Of a stretch of 44,827 bases of DNA, positions 1 through 7,701 are shown one piece after another (positions within the stretch are counted from its first letter, which is position 1; every line of letters begins with the position of its first letter). Below the pieces are notes generated by a model that saw only the letters and a program-made list of their open reading frames with translations, had not been told where the DNA came from and made no database searches. Origin of the DNA: CAYMTV01 sp964393525. GTDB lineage: Bacteria; Patescibacteriota; Microgenomatia; Daviesbacterales; UBA10151. Where the stretch lies: NCBI GenBank assembly GCA_964393525.1, contig CAYMTV010000006.1:1-44827 (forward strand), given 5' to 3'. The translations under genes and the position numbers were made by a program.

Positions 1-2
1 TA

Positions 3-266
3 ATCAGAACACCCTCCGATACTTCTTGTCTTAAAGTCCTGGATGGCGATAAATTAATTAAACCAAAGCCTTCTATTCCCCCCCCTAAACATATCTTTGG
101 TAGCGAACCACCTCATAATTGGTGTTACTATTTCCAGAAAGCCTCGCTTGCAAGACAAGTCGGTGACTTGAATAAATTATCCAAGCTTAAAAAAGAGGTA
201 ATCAAAAAAAATCTTAAACCAAAAGATCCAAATGAGTGGTGGATTTTCAAAGAAGATTTAAGATAG
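3..266 (+). CDS. C-terminal fragment of an unidentified protein
   Basis: The frame is open from the left edge of the window to a TAG at 264-266, so this is the last 87 codons of a gene that starts outside. The fragment has no membrane segment. It is basic, with a proline-rich stretch (KPKPSIPPPKH) followed by an aromatic motif (PPHNWCYYFQKASLARQ) and a Trp-Trp near the end. From memory, tails of this kind occur after the last helix of large polytopic membrane proteins in polysaccharide loci; that is only an impression. The next gene starts 17 bp downstream on the same strand, so it probably heads the operon that continues to 3016. Confidence 0.6.
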   Translation: MRTPSDTSCLKVLDGDKLIKPKPSIPPPKHIFGSEPPHNWCYYFQKASLARQVGDLNKLSKLKKEVIKKNLKPKDPNEWWIFKEDLR

Positions 267-283
267 AATACCAAAAGTAAAAG

Positions 284-1282
284 ATGAAAAATATTTGTAT
301 TATAGGTGTCGGTAATATCGGTTCAAGACATTTACAAGCCTTAAAGAATGTTAAAATCCCGCTTTCTGTTTATGTTATTGATCCTTCCATTGATTCACTA
401 AATTTAGCTAGAGAAAGATATGAGACATTTCCAAATTTAGTTAATTCCAGACATAAATTAGATTTCCATCAAGAAATTGATAAACTTCCTAAACAAATTG
501 ATGTTGCAATCATCGCCACGAGTTCCGATGTCAGAAGAAAAGTAATTGAGAAGCTATTATCTCGTTCTTCCGTTAAGTTTTTAATTTTAGAAAAATTACT
601 TTTTCAAAAAAAATCTGATTACTTCTTTATCCAAAAATTATTGAAAATTAAAAATTGCCAATGTTTTGTAAATTGCAGCATGCGGACAATGCCTTCTTAC
701 TGTAAATTAAAAACCCAAATTCAGAATGCTCCTGTTAATTACTTTGTTACTGGAAGTCAATATGGGTTAATAACTAATGCTATTCATTATATTGATCATA
801 TGGCTTTTTTAACTGGCAATCCAGACTTCATTGTTAATACCGACTTCTTAGACCCTACCCCTATTGAAAGTAAGAGAAAAGGGTTTTTGGAACTTAACGG
901 AACTTTAACAGTCAATTTTAAGGGCGGGAGTTTTGGCTGTTTTTCGTGCTTTGCCAAAGGTGATGCTCAACCCTTGGTGGAAATAACAACACCAAACTTT
1001 AGGTTTATCTCAAAAGAGAGTGAAAGAAAAGCATACGTTTCAACTGCCAAAAATGAGCAAAGTTCTTCTTCGAATAAGTGGGTCTGGCAGGAAACTTCAA
1101 CTGAAATTCCCTATCAAAGCCAGATGACTGATAAAATTGTTAAAGACTTGTTGACTAAAGGAAACTGCCAACTAGTAAGCTATAATGAATCGGCAAAAAT
1201 ACATTTGACTCTTTTAGAAAGTTTGTTAAAATTTTTAAACAAAAATTCAAAGAAAAAATACAACTTTTACCCTTTCACTTAA
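284..1282 (+). CDS. Gfo/Idh/MocA-family NAD(P)-dependent oxidoreductase
   Basis: This is a 332-residue protein with an N-terminal Rossmann fold (GVGNIGSRH, residues 8-16) and the usual two-domain length of the Gfo/Idh/MocA family. Members oxidise or reduce nucleotide sugars or free sugars using NAD(P). The family EKP motif at the end of the nucleotide-binding domain is EKL here (residues 103-105). A likely substrate-binding histidine sits in NAIHYIDH in the C-terminal half. The ATG is 17 bp after the preceding stop, and the next gene, also a Gfo/Idh protein, starts 3 bp after this one, so the two may act in sequence or together. Substrate is unknown; the adjacent cytidylyltransferase makes a CDP-sugar role possible. 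Confidence 0.85.
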   Translation: MKNICIIGVGNIGSRHLQALKNVKIPLSVYVIDPSIDSLNLARERYETFPNLVNSRHKLDFHQEIDKLPKQIDVAIIATSSDVRRKVIEKLLSRSSVKFLILEKLLFQKKSDYFFIQKLLKIKNCQCFVNCSMRTMPSYCKLKTQIQNAPVNYFVTGSQYGLITNAIHYIDHMAFLTGNPDFIVNTDFLDPTPIESKRKGFLELNGTLTVNFKGGSFGCFSCFAKGDAQPLVEITTPNFRFISKESERKAYVSTAKNEQSSSSNKWVWQETSTEIPYQSQMTDKIVKDLLTKGNCQLVSYNESAKIHLTLLESLLKFLNKNSKKKYNFYPFT

Positions 1283-1285
1283 ATT

Positions 1286-2233
1286 ATGAAAAATTCAAAA
1301 CCCACCTTATTAGTTGGAACCGGGCCCATGGCTGTTGACTATGCCAAAGTCCTAGCTGCCCTGAGGAAGGAAATTATTGTTGTTGGAAGAGGAAAAACTT
1401 CGGCGCAAAACTTTGCTGAGCAAACTCATATAACTCCAATCACAGGCGGGTTGGATGAATTTTTGAAAACAAATACTAAATTACCGGAAAATGCAATCGT
1501 CGCGGTTTCAGAAGAGAACCTTGGTCTAACAACGCACCAACTTCTTCAAGGGGGAATAAAATCCATATTGGTAGAAAAACCAGGCGGCTTGGGGTTTGAA
1601 GATATTAAAAAGGTCGGTAGGTTAGCAAAGCAAAAACAGGCTAAGGTATTTGTTGGATATAATCGGAGATTTTATGCTTCAGTCCAAAAGGCCCAAGAAA
1701 TTATAAAAAAAGACGGAGGGATATTATCTTTATTTTATGATTTTACAGAAGCAAGTTTCAGAATTGAACCTTTAACCAAAGGCCTGGGAGTAAAGAAGGA
1801 TTGGTTTTTGCAAAACTCCACTCATGTTATTGACTTAGCTTTTTTTCTAGCTGGGGTCCCTAAAAAAATTTATCCGCTAAAAACAGGTAAGTTGCCTTGG
1901 CATAAGAAAGGTGCAATTTTTGTAGGATCCGGGGTAACGAAAACCGGAATATTATTTTCCTATCATTCTAACTGGATTTCTCCCGGCCGGTGGTCTATTG
2001 AGATAATGACAAAAAACCATAAGTTAATTTTTAAACCATTAGAAAAATTGCAAATTCAAAAGATTGGTAGTTTCGAAGTTTATGATTTTCCATTAGATGA
2101 TGAATTAGATATTGAATTTAAGGCAGGCATTTATAGAGAAGTCCAATCTTTCTTGGGAAATAAAAAAAATCTTTGTACAATAGAAGAGCAGGTTCAAAAT
2201 TTAAAAATTTACCAAAAAATTTTGAAGGGATGA
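1286..2233 (+). CDS. Gfo/Idh/MocA-family oxidoreductase (second of a tandem pair)
   Basis: This is a 315-residue cytosolic oxidoreductase. A Rossmann start (LLVGTGPMA, residues 8-16) is followed by the canonical EKP motif (residues 97-99) and a C-terminal domain with a putative catalytic-site histidine in NSTHVIDLAF. It belongs to the Gfo/Idh/MocA family, usually NAD(P)-dependent sugar dehydrogenases or ketoreductases. It lies 3 bp after a divergent homologue and 3 bp before the cytidylyltransferase gene, so the three are almost certainly cotranscribed. Sequence alone does not give the sugar; 3- or 4-keto reduction of a nucleotide sugar is a family-based guess. Confidence 0.87.
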   Translation: MKNSKPTLLVGTGPMAVDYAKVLAALRKEIIVVGRGKTSAQNFAEQTHITPITGGLDEFLKTNTKLPENAIVAVSEENLGLTTHQLLQGGIKSILVEKPGGLGFEDIKKVGRLAKQKQAKVFVGYNRRFYASVQKAQEIIKKDGGILSLFYDFTEASFRIEPLTKGLGVKKDWFLQNSTHVIDLAFFLAGVPKKIYPLKTGKLPWHKKGAIFVGSGVTKTGILFSYHSNWISPGRWSIEIMTKNHKLIFKPLEKLQIQKIGSFEVYDFPLDDELDIEFKAGIYREVQSFLGNKKNLCTIEEQVQNLKIYQKILKG

Positions 2234-2236
2234 GAT

Positions 2237-3016
2237 ATGAAAGTAATAATTCTTTGCGGTGGGGTTGGAACCAGGTTAAAAGAAGAAACAGAGTTTAAAC
2301 CAAAACCTATGGTTTATGTGGGGAATAAACCAATTATTTGGCATATCATGAAAGCCTATTCCCATTTCGGGTTTAACGAGTTTGTTTTGGCTTTAGGCTA
2401 TAAAGCAGACTATATTAAGGAATTTTTTTTAAATCAAAAAGCCCTACTTCATGACTTTACTTTAGAAACAATCACATATGAGCCGACATACCACTTAAAT
2501 CACCGGAAGGATTTAAACGATGATTTTAAAATTACTTTTGTTGATACCGGACTCGAAACACTGGTAGGAGAAAGGATCCTTCGCTGTAAAAAATATATTC
2601 CTGATGAAGATGAAGATTTTATGGTGACTTACGGGGACGGGGTAGCTGATGTAGACATTGATGCATTGGTTGCATTCCATAAGAAAAAGGGGAAGATTGG
2701 CACTATAACCGGTGTCCACCCCAGGTCAAAATATGGACTGGTTGATATTGCCAAAAATGGTAAGGTAAGAAAATTTATTGAAAAACCTGTTTTAAATGAC
2801 TGGGTTAGTGGTGGCTTTATGGTTTTTAAAAGGAAATTCTTTGATTACATTAAACAAGGCGAGATGGAACATCAAGCCCTTAAAAGACTGGCAAGAAAAA
2901 ATGAGCTGGTGCTTTACCGCCATCATGGTTTTTGGTTTGCCATAGATACTTTTAAAGAATTAGAGGACCTAAACAAAATATGGAATGTTGGTAGTCCACC
3001 CTGGAAAATCTGGTAG
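2237..3016 (+). CDS. rfbF: glucose-1-phosphate cytidylyltransferase
   Basis: RfbF makes CDP-glucose from CTP and glucose 1-phosphate, the first step to CDP-linked 3,6-dideoxyhexoses. The 259-residue length is typical. The nucleotide-binding signature LCGGVGTRLKEET is at residues 6-18, followed by KPKPMVYVGNKPI and the metal-binding YGDGVAD at about 132-138. A purine-rich stretch (GAAGGGATGA) lies just before the ATG, one of the few Shine-Dalgarno-like sites in the window. It is the last gene of the left plus-strand operon. CDP-glucose 4,6-dehydratase (RfbG), its normal partner, is not in the window; RfbH-like 3-dehydrases are present at 3991-5220 and 7698-8936. Confidence 0.92.
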   Translation: MKVIILCGGVGTRLKEETEFKPKPMVYVGNKPIIWHIMKAYSHFGFNEFVLALGYKADYIKEFFLNQKALLHDFTLETITYEPTYHLNHRKDLNDDFKITFVDTGLETLVGERILRCKKYIPDEDEDFMVTYGDGVADVDIDALVAFHKKKGKIGTITGVHPRSKYGLVDIAKNGKVRKFIEKPVLNDWVSGGFMVFKRKFFDYIKQGEMEHQALKRLARKNELVLYRHHGFWFAIDTFKELEDLNKIWNVGSPPWKIW

Positions 3017-3031
3017 CAATCCTCAAATACA

Positions 3032-3060
3032 TTGACTTTTTAAATAGGTCTGACTAAACT
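3032..3060 (+). promoter_or_regulatory. predicted sigma70-type promoter for the 3069 gene
   Basis: TTGACT (3032-3037) and TAAACT (3055-3060) are separated by exactly 17 bp in the 52-bp gap after the cytidylyltransferase gene. The -35 matches the consensus at 5 of 6 positions and the -10 at 4 of 6. Transcription would start near 3067, only about 2 bases before the ATG at 3069, implying a leaderless mRNA. Confidence 0.45.
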
Positions 3061-3068
3061 CCACTTTC

Positions 3069-3998
3069 ATGATTACAAATCCTGATATTAGACCAGGATC
3101 CATAGCCTTTGTTGCAACCACCTTTTATAAGGATTGGTACTCCGGACCAACAGTTAGTTTAGCTCACACAGACAAAGTTCGCGGAGATTTAGCACTTGAT
3201 TTTTGTCGTTTTGCCAGAGAAAGAGGACATCCAATCGTCATAGCGGATAATCCAACAAGCGTTCCTGAGTTTAAAAGGGAGCTTACCAAAACAGGTGCAA
3301 TTGTCCTTGAGAGAACAGTCCCCCAAAGGGCAGCTGGCAAAAGGTTGGCCATTCAAAAAGCTGCCTCCCTAGATGAAGTAAAAGCAATCATCAGATCTGA
3401 GCCTGAAAAAGTAGATTTGGTAAATCATGCTTTAACTATTGCCGAGCCACTTGTTAATAACCAGGCAGATATTTGTGTTCCGGGCAGGGTGGATTCCTAT
3501 TTTGCAAAATATTACCCGGATTACATGTATGCTTCTGAAGTAGAAATAAACAAAAAGTTTAATCAAGTTCTGCAATGCGTAGGATTATCTGCTAAACAAT
3601 TGAACTTAGATATTGCTTTTGGCCCAACTGCACTTAGAAATGATCCTAACGTGGTTTCTCTTTTTATGAAAATCTATACCTTTTGGGGCGAGAGAGATTT
3701 TGGTGTTAGAAAGTACGCAAACCCAGAAGATGGTTCAAATGCCCAAATATACCCAGTTGTTGAGGGACTCTTTAGAGGCTTTAGAGTGACCGGTAGACGT
3801 GTACCTTTTATATATTCAGAAACACAAAGACTCAATGAAACCATACAAGAAAATATCGAAGATTACCAAAACAAGAGAAGAGCTCAAAAAGGACAGACTA
3901 TTGTAGAATTGGTTCATTTTCTCCGCTTTTTAATTGAGGAAGATAAAAGACCTGAATTTGTAAGAAAAAGTAGGCTTGCACAGATTACTCTTAATTAA
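3069..3998 (+). CDS. putative GT-A-like glycosyltransferase with EPEK in place of DXD
   Basis: This is a 309-residue soluble protein. An N-terminal beta strand (IAFVATTFYKDW, residues 12-23) is followed by a second strand (HPIVIADN, 54-61), a G-KRLAIQKA segment (90-99), SEPEKVDLV (110-118) and ADICVPGRVDSYF (133-145). This order resembles nucleotide-sugar-binding GT-A domains, with Glu-Pro-Glu where a DXD motif is expected. There is no signal peptide or membrane helix. Its predicted promoter suggests it is transcribed separately, and it converges on the minus-strand operon with an 8-bp overlap of coding ends. I do not recognise a named family; glycosyltransferase is an inference from fold-like motifs and context. 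Confidence 0.7.
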   Translation: MITNPDIRPGSIAFVATTFYKDWYSGPTVSLAHTDKVRGDLALDFCRFARERGHPIVIADNPTSVPEFKRELTKTGAIVLERTVPQRAAGKRLAIQKAASLDEVKAIIRSEPEKVDLVNHALTIAEPLVNNQADICVPGRVDSYFAKYYPDYMYASEVEINKKFNQVLQCVGLSAKQLNLDIAFGPTALRNDPNVVSLFMKIYTFWGERDFGVRKYANPEDGSNAQIYPVVEGLFRGFRVTGRRVPFIYSETQRLNETIQENIEDYQNKRRAQKGQTIVELVHFLRFLIEEDKRPEFVRKSRLAQITLN

Positions 3999-5220
3999 CG
4001 TACTTTTTAACAAACTTACTAATTACCTCTGCCATCCTGTCTAGGTGTTCTAAAGTAAGTCCTTGGTGCAGTCCAATTAACACCCCATATTCCATAATGT
4101 GTTCTGTAACCGGATATTCTTTTTGGGTATCCCGATGGGAAATATTTTTAAAACCTGGTTGTTTTAAAATATTACCTGTAAATATTGGCCTGGTTTGGAT
4201 ATTATTTTCTTCCAAATAAGTCACTAATTCCAGCCTGCTAAAAGGAGCTCCCTTTTTAATTGTTACTGGAAAATACAAAAACCTAGCATCAACTTCTTTT
4301 TCAACAACTGGTGGAATAAAAAATTCAGGATATTTTGCAAAAAAATTAATTAAAAATTTGGCATTTCTATCTCTTAATTTAATAAAGCTTTTAAGTTTAT
4401 CCAATTGGGCATTTCCAAAAGCTGCTCCTATTTCAGAAGGTAAAAAGTTATAACCCAATTCTTCAAAAATAAACTTCCCATCATAGGGGATATTACCAAT
4501 TTTTCTGGAAAACCGGTCCTCGATTTTCTCAGATTCTGCAAAAATTGCAGATGTTCTCCCCCAACCCCGGAGCATTTTTGCCCGATCCCTAAAGTCTTCC
4601 CTGTCTACCATAAGTACTCCACCATTACCGCCAGAAGTAATAATATGTGATCCATAAGTACTCACTGTTGAAATGTCAGAATAAACTCCACTTGGATCTC
4701 CCTTAAAAAGTGAACCTAAAGAATCACATGAGTCGTCTATATATAAAAGTTTATGTTTTATAGCGATTTTTCTAATTTTTTCTAAATCAGGCATGTTTCC
4801 CATTAAAGTTGGTATCATCAAGGCTTTCGTCTTTTTGGAGATTGCCCCTTCAATTTTACTTTCATCTATAGTGTATTTTCCCTCCAAAACATCAATAAAT
4901 ACCGGAACAAGTCCTTTTTGAAGTAAGGGGGCAATAGTTGTTGCAAATGTTAGTATTGGAGTAATAACTTCTGAACCCGCATCTAAATCTAGAAGTTCTA
5001 TTGCTAAAAGATTAGCCGAAGACCCGGAGTTAACCATAATCCCATATTTTTTTCCAAAAAGTTTAGCGATTCGGGATTCAAACTCCGCGGTCTCCCTGCC
5101 CATTATTGTCCTATGTTCTCTTAAGACTCCCAAAACTTTTTTTTCTTCTTTTTTGTCATGGAGTGCTAAGGCGTGAGAGATCCTCGGGGGGGCTGATTTT
5201 TTTTGACTATTTTTTTTCAT
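3991..5220 (-). CDS. RfbH/ColD-like sugar 3-dehydrase (DegT family, His in place of Lys)
   Basis: This is a 409-residue fold-type I PLP/PMP enzyme of the DegT/DnrJ/EryC1/StrS family. The position that normally holds the Schiff-base lysine is a histidine (STYGSHIITSGG, His192), the hallmark of 3-dehydrases (RfbH/E1, ColD) that remove the C3 hydroxyl of 4-keto-6-deoxy sugars instead of transaminating. PLP-contacting Asp162/163 (IDDSCDSLG) is present. RfbH/E1 also has four cysteines for a [2Fe-2S] cluster; this protein has a single Cys (165), and the GWGR segment continues TSAIFAESE without cysteines. It may therefore use a ColD-like glutamate-dependent mechanism or an unknown reductant. It is the last gene of its operon, 58 bp downstream of ugd, and a paralogue of 7698-8936. 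Confidence 0.88.
   Translation of the reverse strand: MKKNSQKKSAPPRISHALALHDKKEEKKVLGVLREHRTIMGRETAEFESRIAKLFGKKYGIMVNSGSSANLLAIELLDLDAGSEVITPILTFATTIAPLLQKGLVPVFIDVLEGKYTIDESKIEGAISKKTKALMIPTLMGNMPDLEKIRKIAIKHKLLYIDDSCDSLGSLFKGDPSGVYSDISTVSTYGSHIITSGGNGGVLMVDREDFRDRAKMLRGWGRTSAIFAESEKIEDRFSRKIGNIPYDGKFIFEELGYNFLPSEIGAAFGNAQLDKLKSFIKLRDRNAKFLINFFAKYPEFFIPPVVEKEVDARFLYFPVTIKKGAPFSRLELVTYLEENNIQTRPIFTGNILKQPGFKNISHRDTQKEYPVTEHIMEYGVLIGLHQGLTLEHLDRMAEVISKFVKKYVN
5018..5067. repeat. 50-bp block identical to 8728-8777
   Basis: The two dehydrase genes share a perfect 50-bp match here, running from GAAGACCCGGAG to AAAGTTTAGC. It encodes the NSGSSAN region and the preceding KYGIMV segment. Flanking DNA is clearly diverged. 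This indicates recent duplication or gene conversion. Confidence 0.8.
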
Positions 5221-5278
5221 AAACTAATGTAAAACAAATTGCAAATACTATACCACAATCAAACTTCCAATATCAGGC

Positions 5279-6622
5279 TTAAATTTTTTTAAATTCTCTC
5301 CCTTTATATGCCCTACCTACCGCGAAATATCGCCCCTCTAAGTTACCCTGGGGTTTCAAAATTCGTCTTCCATCAACAACTTTTAAATTTATCCCATTTA
5401 ATTTATTCAGCTGGGCAAATTCTGGTGCGTCTGTAGTAACGACGCAAACATTAGCATTCCCAAGTGCTAATAAAAGTGTATCAGCAATCTCTACTTCTTT
5501 TTTGAAATAATTCTTTAATGCTTGCTTAGGAACTAATGGGTCAAAAATTACTACCTTTACTTTTTCCTTTAAAAGCTCGTTTACAATCGCCAAACCCGGT
5601 GATTCTCGTAAATCGTCTGTTCCGCCTTTAAAGGCCACCCCTAAGACTGCTATCTTTTGTTTATTAAACCCTCCAAGTGTCTCTTTCACCATTTTTACAA
5701 CCCGGGCTGGTTGTTTTTTATTAATTTCCTCAACTGCCTCAAGCAAAGGCACTTCTTCTTTTACTAAATGAGCATAGGTAATCAGGGCAGATAAATCCTT
5801 GGGCAAACAACTTCCTCCAAAACCACATCCGGCTTTAAGGTAAGAAATAATGCCCGCTTTCCCATCTGCGCCGTAAACGCTAAACCTTCTATCAAGATGT
5901 AGAATATCCATAACATCCTCGACATCAGTATTGGGGGTTTTTTCAGCAATTCTAGCAATCTGGTTGGAAAAAGAGATTAGTGTAGCAAGAAGTGTATTGG
6001 AAGTATATTTAGATATCTCCGCTGTTTGAGGTGTCGTTATTATGATTGGTGCATCAAAAGGTGCATAAAGTTTTGTTAGTGTTAGTTTAGCTTTGTCAAA
6101 AGTTGTGCCAATCACAATCCTATCGGGTTTTAAAAAATCCTTTAAAGCTGAACCTTCTCTTAAAAATTCCGGATTAAAAGCTATTCCTGTTTTGGATGAG
6201 GTTTCCGACTCAAAAATTGGTGTAACAAAATTTTCAGTTGTTCCAGGAATGATAGTACTGCGAACAACAACCACTCTTTCTTTGGGATTTTTGGCAAAAA
6301 CTGATGCTAACTGTTTTGATGCTTTCTCAAGTATTGATAAATCAATAGCTCCATTACTTTGGGGGGGTGTTTGGACGCAAATTAAAACTATTTCATAATC
6401 CAAAACCTCTTCTATATTATCAGTTACTTTTAAGTTCTCTGAGAGTAAACATACCTTTAGACCTTCAGTTAGTCCAGGTTCATAGAAAGGCACCACACCT
6501 TTTTTAATTTGCTCAACCCGAGCAGGGTCAATATCGATGGCTAAAACTTCATGACCTCTTAAGCCTAAACCAACTGCGCTTACAAGTCCCACATAACCAG
6601 ACCCTAAAACAGCGACTTTCAA
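5279..6622 (-). CDS. ugd: UDP-glucose 6-dehydrogenase
   Basis: Ugd oxidises UDP-glucose to UDP-glucuronate with two NAD+. The 447-residue protein has the N-terminal NAD site (VLGSGYVGLVSAVGLGLRG, residues 5-23). It also has the catalytic-site glutamate in NPEFLREG (Glu152), the lysine in AEISKYTSNT (Lys205) and the nucleophile cysteine in GCGFGGSCLPKD (Cys272). The C-terminal UDP-binding domain contains VLGVAFKGGTDDLRESP. GDP-mannose dehydrogenase is the main alternative, but the neighbouring UDP-glucuronate-decarboxylase-like SDR favours UDP-glucose. The start is TTG at 6622-6620, overlapping the upstream TGA as TTGA, so translation is coupled. Confidence 0.93.
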   Translation of the reverse strand: MKVAVLGSGYVGLVSAVGLGLRGHEVLAIDIDPARVEQIKKGVVPFYEPGLTEGLKVCLLSENLKVTDNIEEVLDYEIVLICVQTPPQSNGAIDLSILEKASKQLASVFAKNPKERVVVVRSTIIPGTTENFVTPIFESETSSKTGIAFNPEFLREGSALKDFLKPDRIVIGTTFDKAKLTLTKLYAPFDAPIIITTPQTAEISKYTSNTLLATLISFSNQIARIAEKTPNTDVEDVMDILHLDRRFSVYGADGKAGIISYLKAGCGFGGSCLPKDLSALITYAHLVKEEVPLLEAVEEINKKQPARVVKMVKETLGGFNKQKIAVLGVAFKGGTDDLRESPGLAIVNELLKEKVKVVIFDPLVPKQALKNYFKKEVEIADTLLLALGNANVCVVTTDAPEFAQLNKLNGINLKVVDGRRILKPQGNLEGRYFAVGRAYKGREFKKI

Positions 6623-7701
6623 ATTAAACCTCCTTCCAAATAATACTTCAATGTCCGTTCAAGACCTTGAGTCAACGAAATTTCTGGACCCCATTTAATA
6701 GTCCTTTTGATTTTATCCAAATTTGGAACCCTTCTTTGGGGATTATCAGTCAAATATGCTTTATCGTGACTTACCCTAAAATTAACACCTGCTTTATTCT
6801 CAGAAATCAGATTTACTTTTTTTGCCAAATCTAAAATAGCTATTTCCTCATTATCATTTCCAACGTTAAAAGCCTCACCTTTGATATTATTTACAAGTAG
6901 TAAAAGACAAGCTGCTATAAAATCAGATATATAACAAAAACTGCGAGTAGCTCTTCCATCACTCAAAATAGTAATTGGTTTTTTTTGTAAAGCATGACTG
7001 ATAAAATCCGGCATAACCCGTCCATCATCCAACCTTAGTCCTGGTCCATAGACATTAAACGGTCTGACTATTTTGACAGGAATTCCAAACATTCGGAAGT
7101 AGACCATGCAGAGTGTTTCTCCAAGCCGCTTTGATTCATCGTAACAAGCTCTCGGCCCTGTTGAAGAAACATTACCCCAATATTCCTCAGATGTTGGTAT
7201 GAATTTTTCGAAAGGATCGCCATAAATCTCGCTTGAAGAAAGGGACAAAAATCCCTTTGCTTTTTTTCCTTTAGCTAAATCCAAAAGTTTTCTAGTCCCT
7301 AAGACGTTTGCGTCGATTGTCTCCAGCGGAAATTTCCGATACCAGATGGGGGAAGCAATACTGGCGCCGTGGATAATATAATCAACCGGTTCTTTAAGAT
7401 TAATACCTTTAGTGATATCTCGAGTAATAAATTTTACATCTGATATACCTTTCCAGGGAAACAGACGCTTGGCGCTCCCGGTTAAGAAATTATCCAGACA
7501 AATAATTTTAACGCTTTTTTTAAACAAATGATTATTGGCGTAAGCTAAGGTGTGAACAAAGTAACTTGGTAAAAACCCGGCTGCACCGGTAATAACAACA
7601 GTCTTACCTTCAAGAATCTTCAATCTTTTTTTAGTCTTATCAATAATTTCTGTAACGTCACCGGAAATTACATTTGGTAAAGGCACAGTTTGTTTTGTCA
7701 T
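6619..7701 (-). CDS. UDP-glucuronate decarboxylase-like extended SDR
   Basis: This is a 360-residue extended SDR. Its NAD loop is GAAGFLP (residues 39-45), where the third Gly of GxxGxxG is Pro. Downstream are HGASIASP (111-118), the SSSEIYGDP active-site strand (155-163) and catalytic Tyr187/Lys191 in GPRACYDESKR. The GPR-CYDE-KR signature and RPFNVYGPG are typical of UDP-xylose synthase (UXS), which converts UDP-glucuronate to UDP-xylose through a UDP-4-keto-pentose. It starts with ATG inside the upstream TGA (ATGA), and its stop overlaps the ugd start, so the pair probably acts as UDP-Glc to UDP-GlcA to UDP-pentose. A dTDP- or GDP-sugar dehydratase role is less likely. Confidence 0.85.
   Translation of the reverse strand: MTKQTVPLPNVISGDVTEIIDKTKKRLKILEGKTVVITGAAGFLPSYFVHTLAYANNHLFKKSVKIICLDNFLTGSAKRLFPWKGISDVKFITRDITKGINLKEPVDYIIHGASIASPIWYRKFPLETIDANVLGTRKLLDLAKGKKAKGFLSLSSSEIYGDPFEKFIPTSEEYWGNVSSTGPRACYDESKRLGETLCMVYFRMFGIPVKIVRPFNVYGPGLRLDDGRVMPDFISHALQKKPITILSDGRATRSFCYISDFIAACLLLLVNNIKGEAFNVGNDNEEIAILDLAKKVNLISENKAGVNFRVSHDKAYLTDNPQRRVPNLDKIKRTIKWGPEISLTQGLERTLKYYLEGGLI

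Noticed and set aside
78..85. Run of eight C as a possible phase-variable tract
   Set aside because: The reading frame through it is intact and the run is short; it codes for prolines.
5221..5278. Possible separate promoter for the last dehydrase gene
   Set aside because: TATAGT and TTGATT are present in the 58-bp gap but not at a workable spacing; read-through from the operon is simpler.
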